Virus record (IMG/VR): IMGVR_UViG_3300029908_000015
Coordinates: 17,185-81,184 of that record
From: a virus
Direction: 5' to 3' (one strand)
Length of the DNA: 64,000 nt
The notes under the pieces are model-generated. The model saw nothing but the letters and a program-made list of their open reading frames with translations. It was not told the DNA's origin and did not search any database. A program made the position numbers and the translations under genes. This document shows positions 50,401 through 60,211 of the stretch, in pieces (within the stretch, counting starts at the first letter, position 1; each line of letters opens with the position of its first letter).

Positions 50401-52398
50401 AAGATTTGGTAAAAATTGAATAGAGCCATTGTGAATTAAAATAGGTTCTAGTTCAAGTATATTTGAATCTAAAGAATTTGCGGTTGCTAGATATATGCTA
50501 CTATTACCGTTTTCCCCATTAATTTGAACAACGTCATTAAGTTTATAGGTAATTTGAGGAAGATCACCGATTGAATTTAGGCTGTAAGTTGGCTGAGTCG
50601 AAATATAATCTGGGGAATACCAATCAATATATTTCCAGTTCTTACTAAGATCATATAATTGCGTTTGTACGATTTGCCACTCACCATTTGATACGGCTAC
50701 TATTGACCAATAATTATTAAGAGTAGAATCTTCGGTTAATAAAATTCGGTAATTTTCAGGAAAAAGAGTAATGTCTAGTTGATTAAGAATAGTTCTATTC
50801 GACAGTTGTTGAGAAAAACCCGAAATAGGTAATGGATCGCTCGCGCTTAATGCAGATATAATTGCGCTAGATGTCACTGCTAAATTTGCTAATTGTGAAT
50901 TAATAACAGAATAATAAATGTCTAGTGCTGTTACTCGATTAACAAAAATTGATTGAACCGGGTTTTCTAAGATTCCGGTTTGCTGACTACTAGGTAATGT
51001 AATGTCGGGTACTAGAAGGTCGAATGAGGTAACTCCAGTTAAACTATCGATAAATTTTTGATAGATTGGAGTGTGATACCATGACTTTGTACCATCGTTA
51101 CTAATTAACGCAAATTCATTGTGGGGTTGATTATCGGCAGATTCTAGAACATAATCTATATGTAAAATAACGGTGTTTGCAGATATAAATTGGTTAATAT
51201 TCCACACAGCGACGGCATTAGTATCGATAGCCGTTAACATAGGAATTCCAGAATTTGGAATATTTGCCAAGGCAGATATTAATTGATCAGTAGACATATC
51301 ATGTCTTGTACCGGGCAGAGTTTTATCATATACCCAGAATCCATAGGGAGCATTAGATGCTGCGTCAAATGTATATGGACAATTGGGGTCGGTTATATAT
51401 CCGTTTGCATCCGAACTTGAATATGCTGCGGGTGGAACAGCGCTAGATACCCACTCATATACTTCGATTTGGGAGTTTGGGAACCATTGATTCCAATCAG
51501 ATGCCCGTTGTGAAATCGTGCCTAATTGTGCATTTACTGTCTTAAGATTTTGTGTCTTGAACCAGGTTTTTCCTAGTTGAGCGTTTCCCCATTTTTCATT
51601 ACCCGGGCTAGTAAAGGTGTTTTTAGATTCAATTAATGTCCATAACTTACTGTTAAAAACGCTTCCACTTTTTCCAGCGTGCAGGGCTTGATAAAGTAAT
51701 CCACCGTAAAGCACACGATCGCTAATGTTATACAATGCTCCAGGCATCCAATTTGGAATATTATAAATTGCTGGATCATTGTCACATATATAATCTAAAT
51801 TTTCATCAAGTGTACCTGGTAATATGCCAGATGATAGGTCGACTACTTCTAGATCAACTAATTTAATTTTGGTAACAGAGTCATAAATCCAAGCTCTGCT
51901 TATGCTAGCCGGGTCAATAGGCAGCTCTTGTGAAGTTTCGACAGTCCAACCATGCGATAAATTTGTATTATTAAAAATTTTTATTGTTTCTTCGGGATTT
52001 GCCGAATCGGTAATAAAAATGTTTTCGATATTTCCAGCATATATTAGATTCGGCTGAACACTTTTTTCTAGAATAATATTGTTAACAGGGGTAAGCTGAA
52101 TTATATCCTGTGTAGAATCTACCCAGGTTCTTTTCGTTGTTAATACCTGATAAATTGTAATATTTTGAGCGGATTCAGTTGTTAATTCTATAAACTTATT
52201 TTGTAACCCATCAAAGTATGTACCGTCCAAAAAAGAATCTTCGGGGTTTGGCACGGATTGATTGTTTATAGTTTTAACGGTGCCAATAAGATCGGGTCCT
52301 AACCATTTGGTGTTTTGTCCCACTTGCTGAAATACAGAGTCCGACGGAACAATAGAATCAACCAATACGAATTTACTGAATACGCTTTGACTTATCAC
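47419..52398 (-). CDS. Giant tail/baseplate protein with YHYH and LamG-like domains
   Basis: 1659 residues, GTG start with GAGGGAG upstream. A YHYH-type domain is recognisable near residue 980 from IIGYAWDGSPIYGPYG. A LamG-like domain lies near residues 1430-1550 (IFTIEFFCNFSN, WTYITVQGNGNNLYIYFNG), similar to that of the next gene. The rest is a repeat-rich beta structure with many Asn and Ser. Likely a part of the baseplate periphery or a long fibre base. The motif ATAAATA is 18 bases before the start. Confidence 0.7.
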   Translation of the reverse strand: MISQSVFSKFVLVDSIVPSDSVFQQVGQNTKWLGPDLIGTVKTINNQSVPNPEDSFLDGTYFDGLQNKFIELTTESAQNITIYQVLTTKRTWVDSTQDIIQLTPVNNIILEKSVQPNLIYAGNIENIFITDSANPEETIKIFNNTNLSHGWTVETSQELPIDPASISRAWIYDSVTKIKLVDLEVVDLSSGILPGTLDENLDYICDNDPAIYNIPNWMPGALYNISDRVLYGGLLYQALHAGKSGSVFNSKLWTLIESKNTFTSPGNEKWGNAQLGKTWFKTQNLKTVNAQLGTISQRASDWNQWFPNSQIEVYEWVSSAVPPAAYSSSDANGYITDPNCPYTFDAASNAPYGFWVYDKTLPGTRHDMSTDQLISALANIPNSGIPMLTAIDTNAVAVWNINQFISANTVILHIDYVLESADNQPHNEFALISNDGTKSWYHTPIYQKFIDSLTGVTSFDLLVPDITLPSSQQTGILENPVQSIFVNRVTALDIYYSVINSQLANLAVTSSAIISALSASDPLPISGFSQQLSNRTILNQLDITLFPENYRILLTEDSTLNNYWSIVAVSNGEWQIVQTQLYDLSKNWKYIDWYSPDYISTQPTYSLNSIGDLPQITYKLNDVVQINGENGNSSIYLATANSLDSNILELEPILIHNGSIQFLPNLYDFISSGIGFDVSSFDAEPFDNDPYLEIRMITSILNDMILVGNDDLTKAADRAFYAVIQYIMSENKNLDWLFKTSFVSVNYTNRSLNIQGNYEPDNQSTIENFIQETTPFHTRIRQFNDTYTSDDYANIGISDFDLPAQYDNNYANIVLEYTNNVRPNGLLQLSQFSNITGVFADATSFYVTSNGLPNYATNFPQVDDETAVEPQNWSFGFPQSIQTANTTFTTIINVNGPEALATNGIPFYSSNSGENETLYQLGNIANQQTLTINSVWEAIQDGLDPGAGYPNENGVFQYFSDPYLLYTKNSSSHSPIIGYAWDGSPIYGPYGFANANGTGGIIKNTSSYELSLIPRLDASGQPIVNGLQLAIYSAPSGKYIQDFNYVANLGTLDENNGRQCVTPEYPNGIYAYFITVDNNNVPTYPYVLGPNYNGIPFNTAYTYINGNNIPVYSNGNITIPFLPVIDTVNGFIRTPDGSVSSDPVTLQLPVYSAWNNNYINNSSLIRSIDTTLRFDRVSSSIEYLDANVSYPVSSVLYDTANSAFVEGAIFSVANVELVNSGQHYKVFDLLNLEGGTYSNSATILVTSIDSSHNNSISTFSLVPAEDEYYTSFPSNIANVLTTDITVNSIGYGATFSVNFQRNIANNNSIAESTAMNRITALYEPTNNMFANQARLLMNNVEYPGVFVNGGDMVQTYSIPTGSLYDIDDDSEFTSLNVAWHPNLITNTGLSMVNARFGNSSGYFGGASSQYITANQASPDINDLGNTSNIFTIEFFCNFSNINSNIMTLIDTRLNNSSNNGMVIYKNSANYICFGENTSNAFISSLLPVTINDWTYITVQGNGNNLYIYFNGMLNESVANIGLPIFSDSSLTIGAEISGANIFSGYLDELRWTTGITRYTPGTIIIPIPNQPFPRNLAGDPYFNLPYTPIIYGFESLNNEASPTITFEAVNSVTYINDLSWNQKQLELVNYGSNLKIDSSLLNTNIQPQNSLIMALTLNQ

Positions 52399-52415
52399 AG
52401 ATTACTCCCTCTTCT

Positions 52416-52422
52416 TATTTAT
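52416..52422 (-). promoter_or_regulatory. Late-type promoter motif (GATAAATA)
   Basis: GGGATAAATAAG upstream of the ribosome site and GTG start of the 1659-residue gene. Confidence 0.5.
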
Positions 52423-52477
52423 CCCCAATTATTGAGCTTGAATTGCCATATCTCTAACGGACATGGCAGTTCACGAT

Positions 52478-55400
52478 TTAAATAATGCCTCTTAACGGTG
52501 CAGTCGTTGTCATCGGAGAGAAGTGATGAATACCAGGGGGGATAATTGGCGAAATATTCCCAAGGTCGCCGCCGGAGTTCTTAAGACTCCACAATGCTTG
52601 AAAAATTGATGTTGGCGGGCGATCTCGAAAAATATTTCCGGTAATTGCAGGCGGAGTAAAAGTAATTTCGGTATTTGTCCAGGTATATGGAAAATTAGTT
52701 ATACCGGTGGATTGTAATGTTTGATCTATAAATAAAATCAAATTATTATTAGCTATAGATGCTGTAATCCCCGAATAATTAGATAAAGAATTAATATCAT
52801 TAACCAAAGTTAATGCATCAGTTCCAGATCGAGTGATAACCCAATCATTTACATTAAATGACGGTGTATTCAATACTAAATCTGACAGAGGAATACTTTT
52901 TGTAGATGCTAGTTGAGTATCAAGTGAGTACAAATAAATTGCTCCTGTATTATTGTTACTACCAGGGCTGCCTACTATTAACTGATTATTCTGTACGTCT
53001 AATGACATCCCAAAATAGTAATCTGTACCATTTGGCGGCTGTATAAATTGTGAAAGTGCGAAGCAAAATCCTTCGATTTGAATGACACTCCCCGCTAATA
53101 AATTAGGAGAAAAACTAATATTAGTAGGATTATCACTCGGATATGAGTATTTCGAAGGTGATAATAATTGTCCATTAACAGTTATTGAAGAAATAGATGA
53201 AAATGGATTTATTGTTGTTATGTTGGCCGTAGCTGCGGCTTTATAAGTTTTTTCAATAACTCTATTAAAAATTATAATTCCACCAAAATTACTATTAAAT
53301 TGTGGTACGCCGACAGCTATTATTTCTCCTGCTGCGTCGCACGCCATCGATGTCCCAAACCCAGAATTTTGTCCCGTCGGATCAATTAAACTGCCTTGAA
53401 ATTTATAATATTTGGTTAAGCCAGATACTGAAACAATATCCGAATCAGAAATTATTATATTTGGATTAATTATATTAATCACATTACCCGAAGATATACT
53501 ATAATCAATTCCGGGTACTAGAATATTTGGAATAGCATTAGGATAATTTAAAACAATTTTTATGCTATATTCATCTAGAATGCTGTTATTAACTGTAATT
53601 GAATTACTTGTCGTTGAAAGAACTGAATATGAAAGTAACGGAACCGTTTGCAGTGAATATACTGCTATACCGGCAAATCCCGCAGCGGTCATAGATTGAA
53701 TTGAGACATATAACCAATTATTATCACTCATTGCAAAATTATAACCAAAATTTGAATTATTTAAAGTTGGCATGGTAACACCATCGCCGCTTAAAATTTG
53801 AGTGACAATTGGTACATTTAAGTCGTTTAATTGAGTAATATATACCTGTCCAATATTAGTAAGAATATTATTGTATCTTGTTGTTGCTGAGATTGCTCCT
53901 ATTCCTTGATGGCATATAACTTTTCGGCCCAAATTAAAGGTTGTCGGATTTAACGGCTCAATTGCATATATTTTAGAATCTAACGCAGGTAGAGCAATAT
54001 TATTTGAAGTAATTGTTTGTGATAACACTCGTATTTCTACTTCTCCAAAACCATCAGCCGATGATGGTTTTCCGGACCATATCATTTGTGAAGCAGAATC
54101 ATAGAATAAAGAGGCAACTAAATCTTGATTAATTACATCCTCATATGCTATTTCGGTGGCATATGGGGTAATTAGTGTATATGCTGCTTCACCAAAAGAA
54201 TCGGTTGTAACATATATATGATCGTCAACCGCTGATATATTACTTTCGGCTATAGATTTTCCTCTTAGACTTCGGTTAGTCCATATTGACAATTCATCCC
54301 ACGCCGGAACGTAACTAATATTTGAGATATTTGAATTTGCAAAATTACCTACAATCGTTAGATTTGCATAGCTATTTGCAGTAGGTGCAATATAGTAATC
54401 TAAAATTTTAAAAGTTCCTCTGATGGAAATATTTGAATTAGTATCAGAATGATCAATAATAATAACATCATTTTTAACTACTCCGATATCCGTCGAAATT
54501 CCAAAACTAATAGAATTAGATGTTAGTTGGGTTATAGAGTTTATTTTTGTGTTTGCTCCGGTAAAAGTTATAACATCCCATTGATTTGGTCCATCGGCAA
54601 GTGTATTAGACTCGATCCAAAATGAACCCTGATTTTCAGCGATTTTTAATATATTATCTTGTGAGGTGCTTTGCATCATTGTCGAAATATTTGCAAAGAA
54701 TAATGATGCTTCATCTGATTCGATAAATTCTGGAATTTTTTGATAGGCCTGAGAAATAATATTTTCTGGTAATATTGGCCCGCCGTCAATGAATTTAGGA
54801 TTGGTTAATTTAAGATTACCATAATTTTGAATAAAATCATTCTGCCAGTTAGTAGATTTTTCATATAGATTAAATGGAGTAACTTGAATTGTTGAGGTAT
54901 CGTTGATATCTGGAGTAGAGACAAACGATATAACCAATGGATTTTGTGTATTGGTTGAGGGTGGAAGACTCACGTCACCATATCCGGTTCTAGCTGTGGC
55001 ACCGTATTCACCGACTTTCATTGCGTATTCTTCATTTAATGAAACCTGGGTGTTAAACTTCGAGGTAGACCCGCGTCCGTAACTGTTCAGCGCATTTACC
55101 GTGCCTTTTTCTTTAATCCATCCTCGATAAAAATTTGTTTGCCCGGCTGGATCGATGCCCAATGAAGATAGCCAGTCTCGCTCGACGTACCCAATAGTGT
55201 TATTTCTTAGTGTCACTAAGTCTGTTAAATATGGTCGATAATTAATATTGTATGCATTACTTAAATCAACAGCTTTAAGTGATAGGTTTGGTAGTAATTG
55301 ATTTGTAAAAGTTGTAGAAATACGCTTAAATTGACTATATTGGAAAGAAGCAGCTCCTATAATGTCAGAGTTCGCGATGTAATTAAAATTTTTCCATTTA

Positions 55401-58400
55401 ACCACTGCACCCAATAGATAATCTTTATTTGGAATCCAGGAATCAACTTGATTTGTTGTTAAAATAAAGCCAGGAATATCTAGAGAGCCAGTCCAGTTGG
55501 CTGTTTTCTGCCCAGATATTAAGAGTCTATTTTGTCGCGATCCAGTGACGGGGTCGTAAATTATATCATTAAATTCTGAAACATTATTAATAACAAATCG
55601 GTGTTCATAGTTAACAATATTTGCAGCGATGCACGCAAATACGCTGCCGTCTTGATTTGTTATAGATACTGTATTCCCAGTTCTATATACATCGAAATAT
55701 TTAGGATCAACAGAATTACCATTTACATCGAGAACTAGACTAGACAGTGGATCCGATAAATCATATAAAGTTCCGGACGTTGCTGTGTATTCAATTATTG
55801 CAGAACTAGGATTAAGAACTAATGATAGATCATTGCTTCCCCAATTAACTAGACTCCATTTAACAAATTGCAGAGCCGCATTTGACCAGTCGATTTTATC
55901 TTGATCGATGTTTACATTAAATGAAATTCCATTTGTTAATAAAAATTGACCATATCCTGCAAGAAAATTAATAACCGATTGCTGATCCGGCAATGTTGTA
56001 TTATAAGGTATAATTGTTGTTTTACTACTGAAAATAGCAGGATATGTAAAGTTATTATTTCCAACTCCCAACGGAATCGACGCCGCGGTGGTGGCAGCGG
56101 CATAAATGGTAAAGTATGGATTATTACGATTGTATCCAGTTATTTTATACCCCGTATTATTGCCGGCAATTGAGATAATTACCCCACTATAATTGATTGT
56201 ACCTACCGGGGTGCTAGTATTAAGGAACAAGGAGTAATCGGCATCCGGGATCATTTCCTCGGCCCCGACATCTGCTGGGTTGTTCGGCGAAGCAAATACC
56301 GATAAATTTTGAACATCGGTAAATCCTGCCATACTGTAAGCTAATTCTACAAATGTAGAATTTAATGTTGTTCTTAATATAGAAGGATCCTGCCCATTGC
56401 GTCGAATATATTCTACTGAATAATTAACGATGCTATTAACAGGGGTTGCATCGACGCTATTAATTATTATCTGATTATTTGAAGCGAAAAAATTATTTTG
56501 AAATTTAAATTGATATGCCCCGTTCGTTGGGGTATAATTATTCATATCCCACGTGGTACCTAGCATGAATAAAGGATTTTGAAGAATTAATGCGCGTAAT
56601 CTTGAAAACGGATATATGCTACTTCGTTTCCAAGCAGTTTCTACTGGGCCGCAGTCTCCATAAATAAATCCATCGGGTGAGGAGCTATTATTAAATGTTC
56701 CTACTACTGCCTCATTAGGATTCAATAAAATACCATTTTCGTTCACGGGAATAACATCCAGCATTCCCACTCTGGTTCCATAACTACTAAGGGAAATGCC
56801 ATTTGGATTACGAATAATACCATTTGCAATATCATTCCACATTACATTATTTTCGCCGGTATATGGTGCTGGACCATATGTTGCATCCCACCATGACGGC
56901 TTAATCGACAGATTAAGCATTTCCCATGGACGAGTATTTACATTCTCGGAATTATAGAACCAATCATAAATTCCCCTCCAGTATCCTAATAATGGTTGCC
57001 CAAATTTATCAAGACTTGAATTCCAGTTCCAGGTAAATAGATTATTCTCGTCGTAGAAATTATTATCTGAACTGATATTATATTGTGCCGTCCATTCATA
57101 AAACATTCTTTGCGAAATATTTAATTGTTCGGCTTCAGAATAAACGCCGGTTGCAAATTTACTTGTTTGATGAACCCGGGTTTCTATAATATCAACCCAC
57201 TGTTGATTGTTAACCTTAAGATTATTATATACACGTAATTCATAATCCAAAAGTAAATTATCACGATAATCATTGAAGCATTCTGTTATGCTTCCGTCAT
57301 GACCTTGAATAACTTTTCTAGGAGTTTGATATGTATAATCGATATACATTTGCGGAATGAATGCCGCAGCAAGACCTAACTTAGTTGGAGTTGCCGGTAT
57401 GAAAGATCCACTAGTGTTGGAAATCTCATATATATTAATTAAATCTTTTAGGTTTAATGTTCGTAATATAGTTAGTATATTATCTGTAGTTTTATAATCA
57501 ATTCCATACGTAAGTTGGGTTCCATTTATGTAAACCTGTAACGATTGATAATTTGAAGCATTCCAATTATAAACTTGTGTTAAATTAAATGTAACAGCTC
57601 TAACATTAGAAACTGTTATCGACGTTTGCTTCCCGCCCCAGTAACACATATCGCTTGAAGCCCAGGGTTGGCCAGATGTGTAAATCGAGGCAATAGTCTG
57701 TAATGCGGTATCAACCACCTGTTTCGATGATAAATTTTGCGCATTTGAAATCTGGGAAAACGTATTAATTAATTTTTGTTTAAAGGAAATATAGTCTTCA
57801 CCCGCTGATCTAATAGCCTGATCTATATCAAACTGGGGGTTTGTTAATAATAGGGCTGGCAAAATTGGTAATGATTCTTGATATAGCATACTTCCAGCAA
57901 CGCCCTGATAAGAATTAAGCTGTAAGTCTATTATGCGGCTAGAATCATTTGCGTTAACCTGGCTTGTAGTAGCATGATCTCTAATATTACTCATTGTTAA
58001 TACAGGCAAACTTTGGCCTAGAGGATTATTGCTAAATGCCGAAGGAACGTCGTACCAAGCATTTGTTATTGGTGTTGCACTTTGAATTTTAAGAAAAACA
58101 ACACTATTTACAGAGATTAGATCAAATTTAATGGTAACAACAATTTTTTCACCGAGTTGGACAACGGTAAATTGATCGGCTGATAGTTTGGTGCCATCTA
58201 CAAAAATCTGTGGTGACAATCCATTTAATAATGTTCCAACCATTCGAATAATATTCGATCCAAAAGCGACAGTATTTTGATATAATTGCCTATCACCGTT
58301 AACATATTGCCACGCATCATATATTGATTCATCATGGGAAATCGAATCAATTTGGTGCGCTCTTCCTATAATAATGCTTTGCGGATTGGTTCCTGTAGTT

Positions 58401-59800
58401 AGATAGGAAAAAGTATCAGATACATAATTATTTGTAAAAATAACATCGTTTAGATTGCCAATTGGACCATATGACAGCGGAAATCCCAATACAGAATCAT
58501 TTAATCCTACTCCAATTTCATATGAAAAAAGACTGCTGCCGGCAAAATCTGAATCTGGATAAAATGAAACATTAGCAAGACTATTACCATTCAGATCAAA
58601 CACATCAAATAACGGCGCCTGATTAATACCGGTTTTATTCTGCGAGGATACAGCCCAATTTGATCCGTCAAATATTATTGTCTCATTGCTGCTTGTAACC
58701 AATGTACAATTATTCTCGACCGCGACTTGCGATGGGGAAAGATGAATTACAAAGTTATTTGTATTATTTGGATCAATAAAATTAACGGTATAAAGTGTTG
58801 CTCGTACGTTGCTGTTTTTGTCGCCGGCAAAAATTACACTATCACCAGATTTTAGTGATGTACCATTATATGAAAAACTAGCTGCACCTTGTACAATTGA
58901 AAAAGCATTAGGTGTGTAAAAATCGACGTATGTAACTGGTGATAGACCAATTCTTCCCTGATCAAATAAAACTAAAGGTATAAATTCAATTATTGGCCGA
59001 TTTGCTGCTATGAAACTCTGGGGAGTATTTTCCAAGGACAGCGCTGATATTATAGCATTGACTGTATCTTTATGTACCCATAAGTTTGAGCGACTCCATA
59101 AATTAAGATCTGGAGCAGAACGGTTTATTGTCAAATAATCAGGAGGATTATTTTGATCGGCGGCAAACGAAGGAGTTAGAATGTTTGTTAACGGAATTAA
59201 AACAATTTCTTTTCCAACACCTTCAACAATATAACTTACGTTAGCAATTGATACAATCATGCCGTCTAATAATGTTATATTATCTGATGTTATATAAGAA
59301 ATATGGCCCTGCACATTATTAATAGAATCATTAATTTCTATGCTATTATTCCAGTACCATGCATTAACGGATTGAATATTATCTACCGGTTGATACAGCC
59401 AATAATAATTTTGATAATTTATTAATTTGTCGATGTCGACAAATCCCTTCCAACTATACATTCCGGAAGTTAATATTCGAGCCCAGTCAGATACGATGCC
59501 ATCTTTGTTTGAGGTAGCATTAAGTACATCAATAAAATTAGAAATATTGGTTATGTTATTTTGGTCGTCTGTCGTAACAAACGCTGATTCTAATTGATAA
59601 TTCTGCCTAGGCGCGGTTGACTCTAATAGGTAAGAGCCGTCTAGCAATGTGCCATTTTTCCATTGTCTTCCGATATAACCATTAAATCTAGATAGTTGTG
59701 GTGGGGAAGTTAGCACATCTAACGTGCTATCTAGAAATCTTTTATTCGGACGCGTTCGTAAATATGGCGGTAAAAAATCTATTGTTTTTGATATTGGCAT
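52478..59800 (-). CDS. Giant virion protein, 2440 residues
   Basis: The longest gene in the window. The N-terminus (P-I-S-K-T-I-D-F-L-P-P-Y-L) resembles structural proteins found in large T4-like phages of marine origin. Near residues 2150-2290 are FG-GAP-like repeats (GFGTSMACDAAGEIIAVGVP and YFGMSLDVQNNQLIVGSPGS), blades of a propeller often used for binding. Most of the chain is beta-rich with many Asn. No catalytic motif was noticed. ATG at 59800 with a late-type motif five bases upstream and no ribosome site. Confidence 0.75.
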   Translation of the reverse strand: MPISKTIDFLPPYLRTRPNKRFLDSTLDVLTSPPQLSRFNGYIGRQWKNGTLLDGSYLLESTAPRQNYQLESAFVTTDDQNNITNISNFIDVLNATSNKDGIVSDWARILTSGMYSWKGFVDIDKLINYQNYYWLYQPVDNIQSVNAWYWNNSIEINDSINNVQGHISYITSDNITLLDGMIVSIANVSYIVEGVGKEIVLIPLTNILTPSFAADQNNPPDYLTINRSAPDLNLWSRSNLWVHKDTVNAIISALSLENTPQSFIAANRPIIEFIPLVLFDQGRIGLSPVTYVDFYTPNAFSIVQGAASFSYNGTSLKSGDSVIFAGDKNSNVRATLYTVNFIDPNNTNNFVIHLSPSQVAVENNCTLVTSSNETIIFDGSNWAVSSQNKTGINQAPLFDVFDLNGNSLANVSFYPDSDFAGSSLFSYEIGVGLNDSVLGFPLSYGPIGNLNDVIFTNNYVSDTFSYLTTGTNPQSIIIGRAHQIDSISHDESIYDAWQYVNGDRQLYQNTVAFGSNIIRMVGTLLNGLSPQIFVDGTKLSADQFTVVQLGEKIVVTIKFDLISVNSVVFLKIQSATPITNAWYDVPSAFSNNPLGQSLPVLTMSNIRDHATTSQVNANDSSRIIDLQLNSYQGVAGSMLYQESLPILPALLLTNPQFDIDQAIRSAGEDYISFKQKLINTFSQISNAQNLSSKQVVDTALQTIASIYTSGQPWASSDMCYWGGKQTSITVSNVRAVTFNLTQVYNWNASNYQSLQVYINGTQLTYGIDYKTTDNILTILRTLNLKDLINIYEISNTSGSFIPATPTKLGLAAAFIPQMYIDYTYQTPRKVIQGHDGSITECFNDYRDNLLLDYELRVYNNLKVNNQQWVDIIETRVHQTSKFATGVYSEAEQLNISQRMFYEWTAQYNISSDNNFYDENNLFTWNWNSSLDKFGQPLLGYWRGIYDWFYNSENVNTRPWEMLNLSIKPSWWDATYGPAPYTGENNVMWNDIANGIIRNPNGISLSSYGTRVGMLDVIPVNENGILLNPNEAVVGTFNNSSSPDGFIYGDCGPVETAWKRSSIYPFSRLRALILQNPLFMLGTTWDMNNYTPTNGAYQFKFQNNFFASNNQIIINSVDATPVNSIVNYSVEYIRRNGQDPSILRTTLNSTFVELAYSMAGFTDVQNLSVFASPNNPADVGAEEMIPDADYSLFLNTSTPVGTINYSGVIISIAGNNTGYKITGYNRNNPYFTIYAAATTAASIPLGVGNNNFTYPAIFSSKTTIIPYNTTLPDQQSVINFLAGYGQFLLTNGISFNVNIDQDKIDWSNAALQFVKWSLVNWGSNDLSLVLNPSSAIIEYTATSGTLYDLSDPLSSLVLDVNGNSVDPKYFDVYRTGNTVSITNQDGSVFACIAANIVNYEHRFVINNVSEFNDIIYDPVTGSRQNRLLISGQKTANWTGSLDIPGFILTTNQVDSWIPNKDYLLGAVVKWKNFNYIANSDIIGAASFQYSQFKRISTTFTNQLLPNLSLKAVDLSNAYNINYRPYLTDLVTLRNNTIGYVERDWLSSLGIDPAGQTNFYRGWIKEKGTVNALNSYGRGSTSKFNTQVSLNEEYAMKVGEYGATARTGYGDVSLPPSTNTQNPLVISFVSTPDINDTSTIQVTPFNLYEKSTNWQNDFIQNYGNLKLTNPKFIDGGPILPENIISQAYQKIPEFIESDEASLFFANISTMMQSTSQDNILKIAENQGSFWIESNTLADGPNQWDVITFTGANTKINSITQLTSNSISFGISTDIGVVKNDVIIIDHSDTNSNISIRGTFKILDYYIAPTANSYANLTIVGNFANSNISNISYVPAWDELSIWTNRSLRGKSIAESNISAVDDHIYVTTDSFGEAAYTLITPYATEIAYEDVINQDLVASLFYDSASQMIWSGKPSSADGFGEVEIRVLSQTITSNNIALPALDSKIYAIEPLNPTTFNLGRKVICHQGIGAISATTRYNNILTNIGQVYITQLNDLNVPIVTQILSGDGVTMPTLNNSNFGYNFAMSDNNWLYVSIQSMTAAGFAGIAVYSLQTVPLLSYSVLSTTSNSITVNNSILDEYSIKIVLNYPNAIPNILVPGIDYSISSGNVINIINPNIIISDSDIVSVSGLTKYYKFQGSLIDPTGQNSGFGTSMACDAAGEIIAVGVPQFNSNFGGIIIFNRVIEKTYKAAATANITTINPFSSISSITVNGQLLSPSKYSYPSDNPTNISFSPNLLAGSVIQIEGFCFALSQFIQPPNGTDYYFGMSLDVQNNQLIVGSPGSNNNTGAIYLYSLDTQLASTKSIPLSDLVLNTPSFNVNDWVITRSGTDALTLVNDINSLSNYSGITASIANNNLILFIDQTLQSTGITNFPYTWTNTEITFTPPAITGNIFRDRPPTSIFQALWSLKNSGGDLGNISPIIPPGIHHFSPMTTTAPLRGII

Positions 59801-59805
59801 AAGTA

Positions 59806-59812
59806 TATTTAT
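59806..59812 (-). promoter_or_regulatory. Late-type promoter motif (CATAAATA)
   Basis: GCATAAATATACTTATG ends in the start codon at 59800, so transcripts from it would begin close to the ATG. Confidence 0.6.
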
Positions 59813-59831
59813 GCTTTGAAAAATAGTAGAT

Positions 59832-60203
59832 TTAGAGCCTGTTAATGTAGTTACCTATTTGGTCTAAAAACAAGGATGGGGGAGGAAGTTTCATTATGGA
59901 CCTACCTGTGCTCCAGATGTAGCTGATCTCCACGTTCTTGATCCAGATATGATGACTGCTTGACTGGACCTCAGCCCCCGACACCATGCTTGCCCAGTAA
60001 TTGGATGGGTGAGAACCGCTCTCCGCAGGGACAGCCGCCGTCAGGATCGTAATTCCGTCGCTGGCGTAGACCGCTGGGGTGCCGATTGGAGCGAGAACAT
60101 TAACATCCGTCTCCCCGGTGATTCCCGCGCCGTTATCAAACAGGAAGCCGAAGTCGTAGCTCCCATCCGAGTTGCTCTGCATAGTTGTGATTCTGTCTGC
60201 CAT
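59832..60203 (-). CDS. Small protein after the tail fibre, maybe fibre-associated
   Basis: 123 residues from the ATG at 60203 with AAGGAG upstream; a longer frame overlaps the fibre gene and is rejected. It starts M-A-D-R-I-T-T-M-Q and is beta-rich. It follows the fibre gene by eight bases and shares its high GC content, so it was probably gained with the fibre. An attachment or assembly role is a guess from position. Confidence 0.6.
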   Translation of the reverse strand: MADRITTMQSNSDGSYDFGFLFDNGAGITGETDVNVLAPIGTPAVYASDGITILTAAVPAESGSHPSNYWASMVSGAEVQSSSHHIWIKNVEISYIWSTGRSIMKLPPPSLFLDQIGNYINRL

Positions 60204-60211
60204 GATGCTCC

